A DNA stretch of 64,000 nucleotides from Nematostella vectensis (GCF_932526225.1 NC_064041.1:16801888-16865887), one strand, 5' to 3'. Positions 22,236 through 36,090 are shown, counted from the stretch's first letter. A program made the numbers and translations. The notes: a model not told the origin generated them from the letters alone.

Positions 22236-24030
22236 AATTCGTTTTTTTTTCTTTGTGCTGGACCCCCTTAATCCTGATAGGTTTTGCGCAAAAATAATAA
22301 AAAAAGTGAGTTTGCAAAATAAGCTTGCTAGATTTATTGATTATATGTATTCAATTTGTTCCTAGGAAGTTAACAAAAAACACAAAGCAAAGAGTTTGAG
22401 GAAGTAAACAAGTATGTGAACTTTAATGTTCTATTTGAAGGGGTGCATTTTGTACAGGGAAGCATACATAGAATGCTTAACTGGTGGAGAGGGAAGAGGT
22501 AAAAGTTTATTGAGCATAATTTCAACAATAGCAGGGGGAAGAGAGGGGCACTCTCTTCATACAATATTGCAGTTGTTACCTATTATTAAATAAGTTTGTA
22601 ACATGTCTTTGTTTATTAAGCAAGGTCTATTGCTGAGACAAGCAAACTCAAGTAAGGCTGTTGAAATAACATGTGAGTGTTAAAAGAAAAACAATTATTT
22701 GATTAGAAAACTACTGTAGATTCCTTTGCACCAAAATAAGAACAAACTTCATTTTGTTTGTTATTTATGAGGAACGAGATGAGCTATACAAAGCCATAAA
22801 GAAATATGTATTGCTCATCTAAATTATACAAGTAAATGATAATATTAAAAAAGAACTACTGTAAGTAATTAGAGTGGTTTTTATTAACCCGTGAAACAAA
22901 GTGTGATAGTTAAACGGTAATAGTTAGAAAAAAACACAAAAAAGAACAATAGAATCAGATCACCACAAAGTGTAATACGCTAAAGCGTAGTTCACGGGTT
23001 AATGAAGGTTTTGACATTTTAACCTTACATCCACATGAAAGTAATGCCTAATATCGAGTGCCCTACAGTAAGTGTTTTGCAGTCAAGTTGTTTTCTGTTA
23101 GTAGGTAAAAAATTATTCTAAATAATAGTAATGATAGTTATGGTCACCACTTACACATATAGAACTTGTAATGAAAAGAAAGAAAAAAATATATATATGC
23201 AGTCAAACAACAGAATTGCATGATAACCTTGAATATATTGAATAAAGGACTGCAAAAAAACATCTTTTGTACTAGTTGCTTGAATTGACCCTTGGCTATT
23301 TTTAGCTGAATTCCCCTCCCCCTCTAAAAAAGAAAATAATAATAATAGAACAAAACTAAAAAGAAAACAAACACAGCAGAGACCCCACCAACAATTTTGA
23401 TTTTTGTTTACTTTCCTTAAAAGGGGGAGTGTCATGTTTAAAAGATTTGCAATAGCTCTAGAGCCCTGACACAATGAACTTCAGTGAAATTCTAATACTG
23501 ACTTATGAGCTTTTGGTACATGTGGGAGACTTTAAACAAAACAAAAAAAATGACCACAAACTGTCCATTAACATAGTTTTCAATATAATATTGCATATTA
23601 TTTAATAAGGTATTGACAGCTTTTAAAAAGTTCAACTGTTTGTAGACACTTAAAAGCCTACAATAAACACTGACTCCAGACATGCGCAGTACTATGCTGC
23701 TGCACCTTTAAAGTAAAATACAGCTTTACTTAGTCAGCGTAGACAATATTGCGGATTTTGTCAATATTCTAATATGAAGATGTCAATATTCTCCCCCCTT
23801 ACGTCTTTATTTCTATTTATTTTATGCTTTTCACATGATACCAAAACAGCGTCTTTTTTCTTCGCTAATTTGATGTCATGTACACAATAAAAGAGATGCG
23901 CCCGTGCGCATGGCGAGTCCCCAAGGGACCCAAGACGCCCAAATAGACCTCTATTTTTTGTCATCCACAATCTCGGCGAGCTGTGCGTGGCGTAACCGCA
24001 TTACAGGCCTGGGATCCTGGTTATTGTCCT
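22033..24030 (+). repeat. Array unit 11 (1,998 bp)
   Basis: Second shortest unit. It has a four-copy AAT tract near 23336, one C fewer in the GACCCCACC run near 23382, and TCCTTAAAAGGGGG near 23414. Confidence 0.97.
22888..22998. mobile_element. TIR element, unit 11
   Basis: 111 bp, intact TIRs; left flank TATTAA. Confidence 0.65.
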
Positions 24031-24234
24031 CCCCATTAATGCGCGGGTTGGGATAACCTTGAAAGAGTGTTGTACAGCATATTCGCTCGGAAATATCGGT
24101 GCTTGGGGCCTTCGGGTTCTTTACAGCCTTCCGTAAAAGCCTTGTGCTGCCATACCGATTGGGTAATCCGTATGTATGGTTTCCGTTTTGTTCTTCAGAC
24201 CGGGTTCGATCCCAGGCCAATGGGCTTTTTTTTT
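23970..24234 (+). ncRNA. Candidate Pol III RNA, unit 12
   Basis: Boxes intact. CTTGAAAGAG breaks the CTTGCAAG palindrome. Confidence 0.33.
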
Positions 24235-26039
24235 AATTCGTTTTTTTTCTTTGTGCTGGACCCCCTTAATCCTGATAGGTTTTGCGCAAAAATAATAAAA
24301 AAAAAGTGAGTTTGCAAAATAAGCTTGCTAGATTTATTGATTATATGTATTCAATTTGTTCCTAGGAAGTTAACAAAAAACACAAAGCAAAGAGTTTGAG
24401 GAAGTAAACAAGTATGTGAACTTTAATGTTCTATTTGAAGGGGTGCATTTTGTACAGGGAAGCATACATAGAATGCTTAATTGGTGGAGAGGGAAGAGGT
24501 AAAAGTTTATTGAGCATAATTTCAACAATAGCAGGGGGAAGAGAGGGGCACTCTCTTCATACAATATTGCAGTTGTTACCTATTATTAAATAAGTTTGTA
24601 ACATGTCTTTGTTTATTAAGCAAGGTCTATTGCTGAGACAAGCAAACTCAAGTAAGGCTGTTGAAATAACATGTGAAGGTTAAAAGAAAAACAATTATCT
24701 GATTAGAAAACTACTGTAGATTCCTTTGCACCAAAATAAGAACAAACTTCATTTTGTTTGTTATTTATGAGGAACGAGATGAGCTATACAAAGCCATAAA
24801 GAAATATGTATTGCTCATCTAAATTATACAAGTAAATGATAATATTAAAAAAGAACTACTGTAAGTAATTAGAGTGGTTTTTATTAACCCGTGAAACAAA
24901 GTGTGATAGTTAAACGGTAATAGTTAGAAAAAAAAAACACAAAAAAGAACAATAGAATCAGATCACCACAAAGTGTAATACGCTAAGGCGTAGTTCACGG
25001 GTTAATGAAGGGTTTGACATTTCAACCTTACATCCACATGAAAGTAATGCCTAATATCGAGTGCCCTACAGTAAGTGTTTTGCAGTCAAGTTGTTTTCTG
25101 TTAGTAGGTAAAAAATTATTCTAAATAATAGTAATCATAGCTATGGTCACCACTTACACATATAGAACTTGTAATGAAAAGAAAGATAAAATATATATAT
25201 ATATGCAGTCAAACAACAGAATTGCATGATAACCTTGAATATATTGAATAAAGGACTGCAAAAAAACATCTTTTGTACTAGTTGCTTGAATTGACCCTTG
25301 GCTATTTTTAGCTGAATTCCCCTCCCCCTTTAAAAAAGAAAATAATAATAATAATAGAACAAAACTAAAAAGAAAACAAACACAGCAGAGACCCCCACCA
25401 ACAATTTTGATTTTTTTTTACTTTCCTTTAAAAGGGGAGTGTCATGGTTAAGAGATTTGCAATAGCTCTAGAGCCCTGACACAATGAACTTCAGTGAAAT
25501 TCTTATACTGACTTATGAGCTTTTGGTACATGTGGGAGACTTTAAACAAAACAAAAAAATGACCACAAACTGTCCATTAACATAGTTTTCAATATAATAT
25601 TGCATATTATTTAATAAGGTATTCACAGCTTTTAAAAAGTTCAACTGTTTGTAGACACTTAAAAGCCTACAATAAACACTGACTCCAGACATGCGCAGTA
25701 CTATGCTGCTGCCCCTTTAAAGTAAAATACATCTTTACTTAGTCAGCGTAGACAATATTGCGGATTTTGTCAATATTCTAATATGAAGATGTCAATATTC
25801 TCCCTCCTTACGTCTTTATTTCTATTTATTTTATGCTTTTCACATGATACCAAAACAGCGTCTTTTTTCTTCGCTAATTTGATGTCATGTACACAATAAA
25901 AGAGATGCGCCCGTGCGCATGGCGAGTCCCCAAGGGACCCAAGACGCCCAAATAGACCTCTATTTTTTGTCATCCACAATCTCGACGAGCTGTGCGTGGC
26001 GTAACCGCATTACAGGCCTGGGATCCTGGTTATTGTCCT
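24031..26039 (+). repeat. Array unit 12 (2,009 bp)
   Basis: Private changes include CTTGAAAGAG at 24058-24067, TTAATTGGTGG near 24477 and CTAAGGCG in the TIR element near 24983. It shares ATGTGAAGGTTAAAAG near 24672 with unit 14. Confidence 0.97.
24888..25001. mobile_element. TIR element, unit 12
   Basis: 114 bp; longer internal A-run; CTAAGGCG disrupts the ACGCT/AGCGT stem. Confidence 0.64.
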
Positions 26040-26242
26040 CCCCATTAATGCGCGGGTTGGGATAACCTTGCAAGAGTGTTGTACAGCATATTCGTTTGGA
26101 AATATCGGTGCTTGGGGCCTTCGGGTTCTTTACAGCCTTCCGTAAAAGCCTTGTGCTGCCATACCGATTGGGTAATCCGTATGTATGGTTTCCGTTTTGT
26201 TCTTCAGACCGGGTTCGATCCCAGGCCAATGGGCTTTTTTTT
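25979..26242 (+). ncRNA. Candidate Pol III RNA, unit 13
   Basis: Boxes intact. Two changes in the middle (TTCGTTTGG) at 26091-26099. Confidence 0.32.
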
Positions 26243-28036
26243 AATTCGTTTTTTATCTTTGTGCTGGACCCCCTTAATCCTGATAGGTTTTGCGCAAAAA
26301 TAATAAAAAAAGTGAGTTTGCAAAATAAGCTTGCTAGATTTATTGATTATATGTATTCAATTTGTTCCTAGGAAGTTAACAAAAAACACAAAGCAAAGAG
26401 TTTGAGGAAGTAAACAAGTATGTGAACTTTAATGTTCTATTTGAAGGGGTGCATTTTGTACAGGGAAGCATACATAGAATGCTTAACTGGTGGAGAGGGA
26501 AGAGGTAAAAGTTTATTGAGCATAATTTCAACAATAGCAGGGGGAAGAGAGGGGCACTCTCTTCATACAATATTGCAGTTGTTACCTATTATTAAATAAG
26601 TTTGTAACATGTCTTTGTTTATTAAGCAAGGTCTATTGCTGAGACAAGCAAACTCAAGTAAGGCTGTTGAAATAACAGGTGAGTGTTAAAAGAAAAACAA
26701 TTATCTGATTAGAAAACTACTGTAGATTCCTTTGCACCAAAATAAGAACAAACTTCATTTTGTTTGTTATTTATGAGGAACGAGATGAGCTATACAAAGC
26801 CATAAAGAAATATGTATTGCTCATCCAAATTATACAAGTAAATGATAATATTAAAAAAGAACTACTGTAAGTAATTAGAGTGGTTTTTATTAACCCGTGA
26901 AACAAAGTGTGATAGTTAAACGGTAATAGTTAGAAAAAAACACAAAAAAGAACAATAGAATCAGATCACCACAAAGTGTAATACGCTAAAGCGTAGTTCA
27001 CGGGTTAATGAAGGTTTTGACATTTTAACCTTACATCCACATGAAAGTAATGCCTAATATCGAGTGCCCTACAGTAAGTGTTTTGCAGTCAAGTTGTTTT
27101 CTGTTAGTAGGTAAAAAATTATTCTAAATAATAGTAATGATAGTTATGGCCACCACTTACACATATAGAACTTGTAATGAAAAGAAAGAAAAAAATATAT
27201 ATATGCAGTCAAACAACAGAATTGCATGATAACCTTGAATATATTGAATAAAGGACTGCAAAAAAACATCTTTTGTACTAGTTGCTTGAATTGACCCTTG
27301 GCTATTTTTAGCTGAATTCCCCTCCCCCTCTAAAAAAGAAAATAATAATAATAGAACAAAACTAAAAAGAAAACAAACACAGCAGAGACCCCCACAAACA
27401 ATTTTGATTTTTTTTACTTTCCTTTAAAGGGGGAGTGTCATGTTTAAGAGATTTGCAATAGCTCTAGAGCCCTGACACAATGAACTTCAGTGAAATTCTA
27501 ATACTGACTTATGAGCTTTTGGTACATGTGGGAGACTTTAAACAAAACAAAAAAAATGACCACAAACTGTCCATTAACATAGTTTTCAATATAATATTGC
27601 ATATTATTTAATAAGGTATTGACAGCTTTTAAAAAGTTCAACTGTTTGTAGACACTTAAAAGCTTACAATAAACACTGACTCCAGACATGCGCAGTACTA
27701 TGCTGCTGCCCCTTTAAAGTAAAATACAGCTTTACTTAGTCAGCGTAGACAATATTGCGGATTTTGTCAATATTCTAATATGAAGATGTCAATATTCTCC
27801 CCCCTTACGTCTTTATTTCTATTTATTTTATGCTTTTCACATGATACCAAAACAGCGTCTTTTTTCTTCGCTAATTTGATGTCATGTACACAATAAAAGA
27901 GATGCGCCCGTGCGCATGGCGAGTCCCCAAGGGACCCAAGACGCCCAAATAGACCTCTATTTTTTGTCATCCACAATCTCGGCGACCTGTGCGTGGCGTA
28001 ACCGTATTACAGGCCTGGGATCCTGGTTATTGTCCT
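26040..28036 (+). repeat. Array unit 13 (1,997 bp)
   Basis: Shortest unit. TTCGTTTGGAAATATC replaces TTCGCTCGGAAATATC at 26091-26106, altering the GC-rich block. AAT tract of four copies near 27336. Confidence 0.97.
26894..27004. mobile_element. TIR element, unit 13
   Basis: 111 bp, intact TIRs; left flank TATTAA. Confidence 0.65.
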
Positions 28037-28240
28037 CCCCATTAATGCGCGGGTTGGGATAACCTTGCAAGAGTGTTGTACAGCATATTCGCTCGGAAAT
28101 ATCGGTGCTTGGGGCCTTCGGGTTCTTTACAGCCTTCCGTAAAAGCCTTGTGCTGCCATACCGATTGGGTAATCCGTATGTATGGTTTCCGTTTTGTTCT
28201 TCAGACCAGGTTGGATCCCAGGCCAATGGGCTATTTTTTT
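27976..28240 (+). ncRNA. Candidate Pol III RNA, unit 14, B box damaged
   Basis: B box reads GGTTGGATCC, losing the nearly invariant C of TTC, and the preceding T-arm strand is also changed (CCAGG). The T-run is preceded by CTA and is seven long. If the gene is real, this copy is probably silent. Confidence 0.25.
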
Positions 28241-30049
28241 AATTCGTTTTTTTTCTTTGTGCTGGACCCCCTTAATCCTGATAGGTTTTGCGCAAAAATA
28301 ATAAAAAAAAGTGAGTTTGCAAAATAAGCTTGCTGGATTTATTGATTATATGTATTCAATTTGTTCCTAGGAAGTTAACAAAAAACACAAAGCAAAGAGT
28401 TTGAGGAAGTAAACAAGTATGTGAACTTTAATGTTCTATTTGAAGGGGTGCATTTTGTACAGGGAAGCATACATAGAATGCTTAACTGGTGGAGAGGGAA
28501 GAGGTAAAAGTTTATTGAGCATAATTTCAACAATAGCAGGGGGAAGAGAGGGGCACTCTCTTCATACAATATTGCAGTTGTTACCTATTATTAAATAAGT
28601 TTGTAACATGTCTTTGTTTATTAAGCAAAGTCTATTGCTGAGACAAGCAAACTCAAGTAAGGCTGTTGAAATAACATGTGAAGGTTAAAAGAAAAACAAT
28701 TATCTGATTAGAAAACTACTGTAGATTCCTTTGCACCAAAATAAGAACAAACTTCATTTTGTTTGTTATTTATGAGGAACGAGATGAGCTATACAAAGCC
28801 ATAAAGAAATATGTATTGCTCATCTAAATTATACAAGTAAATGATAATATTAAAAAAGAACTACTGTAAGTAATTAGAGTGGTTTTTATTAACCCGTGAA
28901 ACAAAGTGTGACAGTTAAACGGTAATAGTTAGAAAAAAAAAACACAAAAAAGAACAATAGAATCAGATCACCACAAAGTGTAATACGCTAAAGCGTAGTT
29001 CACGGGTTAATGAAGGTTTTGACATTTCAACCTTACATCCACATGAAAGTAATGCCTAATATCGAGTGCCCTACAGTAAGTGTTTTGCAGTCAAGTTGTT
29101 TTCTGTTAGTAGGTAAAAAATTATTCTAAATAATAGTAATGATAGTAATGGTCACCACTTACACATATAGAACTTGTAATGAAAAGAAAGAAAAAATATA
29201 TATATGCAGTCAAACAACAGAATTGCATGATAACCTTGAATATATTGAATAAAGGACTGCAAAAAAACATCTTTTGTACTAGTTGCTTGAATTGACCCTT
29301 GGCTTTTTTTAGCTGAATTCCCCTCCCCCTCTAAAAAAGAAAATAATAATAATAATAATAGAACAGAACTAAAAAGAAAACAAACACAACAGAGACCCCC
29401 ACCAACAATTTTGATTTTTTTTTTACTTTCCTTTAAAAGGGGAGTGTCATGGTTAAGAGATTTGCAATAGCTCTAGAGCCCTGATACAATGAACTTCAGT
29501 GAAATTCTAATACTGACTTATGAGCTTTTGGTACATGTGGGAGACTTTAAACAAAAAAAAAAAAAAAATGACCACAAACTGGCCATTAACATAGTTTTGA
29601 ATATAATATTGCATATTATTTAATAAGGTATTGACAGCTTTTAAAAAAGTTCAACTGTTTGTAGACACTTAAAAGCCTACAATAAACACTGACTCCAGAC
29701 ATGCGTAGTACTATGCTGCTGCCCCTTTAAAGTAAAATACAGCTTTACTTAGTCAGCGTAGACAATATTGCGGATTTGGTCAATATTCTAATATGAATAT
29801 GTCAATATTCTCCCCCCTTACGTCTTTATTTCTATTTATTTTATGCTTTTCACATGATACCAAAACAGCGTCTTTTTTCTTCGCTAATTTGATGTCATGT
29901 ACACAATAAAAGAGATGCGCCCGGGCGCATGGCGAGTCCCCAAGGGACCCAAGATGCCCAAATAGACCTCTATTTTTTGTCATCCACAATCTCGGCGAGC
30001 TGTGCGTGGCGTAACCGTATTACAGGCCTGGGATCCTGGTTATTGTCCT
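28037..30049 (+). repeat. Array unit 14 (2,013 bp)
   Basis: Carries a damaged B box (GGTTGGATCC) and GGGCTA before the T-run at 28234. Its second half has the CTTTTTTTAGC, CTGATACAATG and AAGATGCCC variants that recur, all or in part, just before units 18 and 22, and a 16-A run near 29554. Confidence 0.97.
28893..29006. mobile_element. TIR element, unit 14
   Basis: 114 bp; GTGACAGTTAAAC replaces GTGATAGTTAAAC. Confidence 0.65.
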
Positions 30050-30252
30050 CCCCATTAATGCGCGGGTTGGGATAACCTTGCAAGAGTGTTGTACAGCATA
30101 TTCGCTCGGAAATATCGGTGCTTGGGGCCTTCGGGTTCTTTACAGCCTTCCGTAAAAGCCTTGTGCTGCCATACCGATTGGGTAATCCGTATGTATGGTT
30201 TCCGTTTTGTTCTTCAGACCGGGTTCGATCCCAGACCAATGGGCTTTTTTTT
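29989..30252 (+). ncRNA. Candidate Pol III RNA, unit 15
   Basis: Boxes intact; CCCAGACC after the B box, a change shared with units 18, 22, 29 and 31. Confidence 0.33.
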
Positions 30253-32057
30253 AATTCGTTTTTTTCTTTGTGCTGGACCCCCTTAATCCTGATAGGTTTT
30301 GCGCAAAAATAATAAAAAAAAGTGAGTTTGCAAAATAAGCTTGCTAGAGTTATTGATTATATGTATTCAATTTGTTCCTAGGAAGTTAACAAAAAACACA
30401 AAGCAAAGAGTTTGAGGAAGTAAACAATTATGTGAACTTTAATGTTCTATTTGAAGGGGTGCATTTTGTACAGGGAAGCATACATAGAATGCTTAACTGG
30501 TGGAGAGGGAAGAGGTAAAAGTTTATTGAGCATAATTTCAACAATAGCAGGGGGAAGAGAGGGGCACTCTCTTCATACAATATTGCAGTTGTTACCTATT
30601 ATTAAATAAGTTTGTAACATGTCTTTGTTTATTAAGCAAGGTCTATTTCTGAGACAAGCAAACTCAAGTAAGGCTGTTGAAATAACAGGTGAGTGTTAAA
30701 AGAAAAACAATTATCTGATTAGAAAACTACTGTAGATTCCTTTGCACCAAAATAAGAACAAACTTCATTTTGTTAGTTATTTATGAGGAACGAGATGAGA
30801 TCTACAAAGCCATAAAGAAATATGTATTGCTCATCTAAATTATACAAGTAAATGATAATATTAAAAAAGAACTACTGTAAGTAATTAGAGTGGTTTTCAT
30901 TAACCCGTGAAACAAAGTGTGATAGTTAAACGGTAATAGTTAGAAAAAAAAACACAAAAAAGAACAATAGAATCAGATCACCACAAAGAGTAATACGCTA
31001 AAGCGTAGTTCACGGGTTAATGAAGGGTTTGACATTTCAACCTTACATCCACATGAAAGTAATGCCTAATATCGAGTGCCCTACAGTAAGTGTTTTGCAG
31101 TCAAGTTGTTTTCTGTTAGTAGGTAAAAAATTATTCTAAATAATAGTAATGATAGCTATGGTCACCACTTACACATATAGAACTTGTAATGAAAAGAAAG
31201 ATAAAATATATATATATATGCAGTCACACAACAGAATTGCATGATAACCTTGAATATATTGAATAAAGGACTGCAAAAAACATCTTTTGTACTAGTTGCT
31301 TGAATTGACCCTTGGCTATTTTTAGCTGAATTCCCCTCCCCCTCTAAAAAAGAAAATAATAATAATAATAATAGAACAGAACTAAAAAGAAAACAAACAC
31401 AACAAAGACCCCCACCAACAATTTTGATTTTTTTTTACTTTCCTTTAAAGGGGGAGTGTCATGTTTAAGAGATTTGCAATAGCTCTAAAGCCATGACACA
31501 ATGAACTTCAGTGAAATTCTAATACTGACTTATGAGCTTTTGGTACATGTGGGAGACTTTAAACAAAACAAAAAAAATGACCACAAACTGTCCATTAACA
31601 TAGTTTTCAATATAATATTGCATATTATTTAATAAGGTATTGACAGCTTTTAAAAAGTTCAACTGTTTGTAGACACTTAAAAGCCTACAATAAACACTGA
31701 CTCCAGACATGCGCAGTACTGTGCTGCTGCCCCTTTAAAGTAAAATATGGCTTTACTTAGTCAGCGTAGAGAATACTGCGGATTTTGTCAATATTCTAAT
31801 ATGAATATGTCAATATTCTCCCCCCTTACGTCTTTATTTCTATTTATTTTATGCTTTTCACATGATACCAAAACAGCGTCTTTTTTCTTTGCTAATTTGA
31901 TGTCATGTACACAATAAAAGAGATGCGCCCGTGCGCATGGCGAGTCCCCAATAGACCCAAGACGCCCAAATAGACCTCTATTTTTTGTCATCCACAATCT
32001 CGGCGAGCTGTGCGTGGCGTAACCATATTACAGGCCTGGGATCCTGGTTATTGTCCT
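30050..32057 (+). repeat. Array unit 15 (2,008 bp)
   Basis: Founder-like copy of the type seen again at units 18 and 22: CCCAGACCAATGGG after the B box, CAATTATGTG near 30426, GCAGTCACACAAC near 31220 and CTAAAGCCATGAC near 31485. Confidence 0.97.
30904..31016. mobile_element. TIR element, unit 15
   Basis: 113 bp, intact ends; AAAGAGTAATACG form. Confidence 0.65.
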
Positions 32058-32261
32058 CCCCATTAATGCGCGGGTTGGGATAACCTTGCAAGAGTGTTGT
32101 ACAGCATATTCGCTCGGAAATATCGGTGCTTGGGGCCTTCGGGTTCTTTACAGCCTTCCGTAAAAGCCTTGTGCTGCCATACCGATTGGGTAATCCGTAT
32201 GTATGGTTTCCGTTTTGTTCTTCAGACCGGGTTCGATCCCAGGCCAATGGGCTTTTTTTTT
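31997..32261 (+). ncRNA. Candidate Pol III RNA, unit 16, A-like box altered
   Basis: A-like box ends CCA (TGGCGTAACCA), losing the last consensus G; B box and T-run intact. The upstream GTCCC/GGGAC hairpin is broken (CCAATAGAC near 31948). Confidence 0.28.
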
Positions 32262-32912
32262 ATTCGTTTTCTTTCTTTGTGCTGGACCCCCTTAATCCTG
32301 ATATATTTTGGGCAAAAATAATAAAAAAAAGTGAGTTTGCAAAATAACCTTGCTGGATTTATTGATTATATGTATTCAATTTGTTCCTAGGAAGTTAACA
32401 AAAAACACAAAGCAAAGAGTTTGAGGAAGTAAACAAGTATGTGAACTTTAATGTTCTATTTGAAGGGGTGCATTTTGTACAGTGAAGCATACATAGAATG
32501 CTTAACTAGTGGAGAGGGAAGAGGTAAAAGTTTATTGAGCATAATTTCAACAATAGCAGGGGGAAGAGATTGGCACTCTCTTCATACAATATTGCAGTTG
32601 TTACCTATTATTAAATAAGTTTGTAACATGTCTTTGTTTATTAAGCAAGGTCTATTTCTGAGACAAGCAAACTCAAGTAAGGCTGTTGAAATAACAGGTG
32701 AGTGTTAAAAGAAAAACAATTATCTGATTAGAAAACTACTGTAGATTCCTTTGCACCAAAATAAGAACAAACTTCATTTTGTTAGTTATTTATGAGGAAC
32801 GAGATGAGCTCTACAAAGCCATAAAGAAATATGTATTGCTCATCTAAATTATACAAGTAAATGATAATATTAAAAAAGAACTACTGTAAGTAATTAGAGT
32901 GGTTTTCATTAA

Positions 32913-33026
32913 CCCGTGAAACAAAGTGTGATAGTTAAACGGTAATAGTTAGAAAAAAAAAACACAAAAAAGAACAATAGAATCAGATCACCACAAAGAG
33001 TAATACGCTAAAGCGTAGTTCACGGG
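32913..33026. mobile_element. TIR element, unit 16
   Basis: 114 bp, intact ends. Confidence 0.65.
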
Positions 33027-33363
33027 TTAATGAAGGGTTTGACATTTCAACCTTACATCCACATGAAAGTAATGCCTAATATCGAGTGCCCTACAGTAAG
33101 TGTTTTGCAGTCAAGTTGGTTTCTGTTAGTAGGTAAAAAATTATTCTAAATAATAGTAATCATAGCTATGGTCACCACTTACACATATAGAACTTGTAAT
33201 GAAAAGAAAGATAATATATATATATATGCAGTCAAACAACAGAATTGCATGATAACCTTGAATATATTGAATAAAGGACTGCAAAAAAACATCTTTTGTA
33301 CTAGTTGCTTGAATTGACCCTTGGCTATTTTTAGCTGAATTCCCCTCCCCCTCTAAAAAAGAA

Positions 33364-33393
<30 letters not shown>
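33364..33393. repeat. (AAT)10 expansion in unit 16
   Basis: Ten AAT repeats before AGAACAGAAC, against five to seven in neighbours. Confidence 0.95.
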
Positions 33394-33394
<1 letters not shown>

Positions 33395-34017
33395 GAACAG
33401 AACTAAAAAGAAAACAAACACAACAGAGACCCCCACCAACAATTTTGATTTTTTTTTACTTTCCTTTAAAAGGGGAGTGTCATGGTTAAGAGATTTGCAA
33501 TAGCTCTAGAGCCCTGACACAATGAACTTCAGTGAAATTCTAATACTGACTTATGAGCTTTTGGTACATGTGGGAGAATTTAAACAAAACAAAAAAAATG
33601 ACCACAAACTGGCCATTAACATAGTTTTGAATATAATATTGCATATTATTTAATAAGGTATTGACAGCTTTTAAAAAGTTCAACTGTTTGTAGACACTTA
33701 AAAGCCTACAATAAACACTGACTCCAGACATGCGCAGTACTATGCTGCTGCCCCTTTAAAGTAAAATACAGCTTTACTTAGTCAGCGTAGACAATATTGT
33801 GGATTTTGTCAATATTCTAATATGAAGATGTCAATATTCTCCCCCCTTACGTCTTTATTTCTATTTATTTTATGCTTTTCACATGATACCAAAACAGCGT
33901 CTTTTTTCTTCGCTAATTTGATGTCATGTACACAATAAAAGAGATGCGCCCGTGCGCATGGCGAGTCCCCAATAGACCCAAGACGCCCAAATAGACCCCT
34001 ATTTTTTGTCATCCACA

Positions 34018-34283
34018 ATCTCGGCGATCTGTGCGTGGCGTAACCGTATTACAGGCCTGGGATCCTGGTTATTGTCCTCCCCATTAATGCGCGGGTTGGG
34101 ATAACCTTGCAAGAGTGTTGTACAGCATATTCGCTCGGAAATATCGGTGCTTGGGGCCTTCGGGTTCTTTACAGCCTTCCGTAAAAGCCTTGTGCTGCCA
34201 TACCGATTGGGTAATCCGTATGTATGGTTTCCGTTTTGTTCTTCAGACCGGGTTCGATCCCAGGCCAATGGGCTTTTTTTTTT
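34018..34283 (+). ncRNA. Candidate Pol III RNA, unit 17
   Basis: Boxes intact, ten-T run. CGGCGATCTG near 34022, and the upstream GTCCC/GGGAC hairpin is broken near 33969. Confidence 0.32.
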
Positions 34284-36090
34284 ATTCGTTTTCTTTCTTT
34301 GTGCTGGACCCCCTTAATCCTGATATATTTTATGCAAAAATAATAAAAAAAAGTGAGTTTGCAAAATAACCTTGCTGGATTTATTGATTATATGTATTCA
34401 ATTTGTTCCTAGGAAGTTAACAAAAAACACAAAGCAAAGAGTTTGAGGAAGTAAACAAGTATGTGAACTTTAATGTTCTATTTGAAGGGGTGCATTTTGT
34501 ACAGGGAAGCATACATAGAATGCTTAACTGGTGGAGAGGGAAGAGGTAAAAGTTTATTGAGCATAATTTCAACAATAGCAGGGGGAAGAGAGGGGCACTC
34601 TCTTCATACAATATTGTAGTTGTTACCTTTTATTAAATAAGTTTGTAACATGTCTTTGTTTATTAAGCAAGATCTATTTCTGAGACAAGCAAACTCAAGT
34701 AAGGCTGTTGAAATAACATGTGAGTGTTAAAAGAAAAACAATTATCTGATTAGAAAACTACTGTAGATTCCTTTGCACCAAAATAAGAACAAACTTCATT
34801 TTGTTTGTTATTTATGAGGAACGAGATGAGCTCTACAAAGCCATAAAGAAATATGTATTGCTCATCTAAATTATACAAGTAAATGATAATATTAAAAAAG
34901 AACTACTGTAAGTAATTAGAGTGGTTTTCATTAACCCGTGAAACAAAGTGTGATAGTTAAACGGTAATAGTTAGAAAAAAACACAAAAAAGAACAATAGA
35001 ATCAGATCACCACAAAGAGTAATACGCTAAAGCGTAGTTCACGGGTTAATGAAGGTTTTGACATTTCAACCTTACATCCACATGAAAGTAATGCCTAATA
35101 TCGAGTGCCCTACAGTAAGTGTTTTGCAGTCAAGTTGTTTTCTGTTAGTAGGTAAAAAATTATTCTAAATAATAGTAATCATAGCTATGGTCACCACTTA
35201 CACATATAGAACTTGTAATGAAAAGAAAGATAAAATATATATATATATGCAGTCAAACAACAGAATTGCATGATAACCTTGAATATATTGAATAAAGGAC
35301 TGCAAAAAAACATCTTTTGTACTAGTTGCTTGAATTGACCCTTGGCTTTTTTTAGCTGAATTCCCCTCCCCCTCTAAAAAAGAAAATAATAATAATAATA
35401 ATAGAACAGAACTAAAAAGAAAACAAACACAACAGAGACCCCCACCAACAATTTTGATTTTTTTTTTACTTTCCTTTAAAAGGGGAGTGTCATGGTTAAG
35501 AGATTTGCAATAGCTCTAGAGCCCTGATACAATGAACTTCAGTGAAATTCTAATACTGACTTATGAGCTTTTGGTACATGTGGGAGACTTTAAACAAAAC
35601 AAAAAAAAATGACCACAAACTGGCCATTAACATAGTTTTGAATATAATATTGCATATTATTTAATAAGGTATTGACAGCTTTTAAAAAAGTTCAACTGTT
35701 TGTAGACACTTAAAAGCCTACAATAAACACTGACTCCAGACATGCGCAGTACTATGCTGCTGCCCCTTTAAAGTAAAATACAGCTTTACTTAGTCAGCGT
35801 AGACAATATTGCGGATTTGGTCAATATTCTAATATGAATATGTCAATATTCTCCCCCCTTACGTCTTTATTTCTATTTATTTTATGCTTTTCACATGATA
35901 CCAAAACAGCGTCTTTTTTCTTCGCTAATTTGATGTCATGTACACAATAAAAGAGATGCGCCCGTGCGCATGGCGAGTCCCCAAGGGACCCAAGATGCCC
36001 AAATAGACCTCTATTTTTTGTCATTCACAATCTCGGCGAGCTGTGCGTGGCGTAACCGTATTACAGGCCTGGGATCCTGGTTATTGTCCT
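34079..36090 (+). repeat. Array unit 17 (2,012 bp)
   Basis: First half has the TTGTAG/CAAGATC haplotype otherwise found in units 7, 8 and 10, about 15 kb or more to the left. Its second half resembles units 14 and 21 (GGATTTGGTC, AAGATGCCC). Confidence 0.97.
34935..35045. mobile_element. TIR element, unit 17
   Basis: 111 bp, intact ends. Confidence 0.65.

Larger units (their letters stand above)
32058..34078 (+). repeat. Array unit 16 (2,021 bp)
   Basis: Same type as units 19 and 23: TATATTTTGGGCAAAAA after the block, TTAACTAGTGG near 32501 and AGATTGGCAC near 32567. The AAT tract is expanded to ten copies at 33364-33393. Confidence 0.97.
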
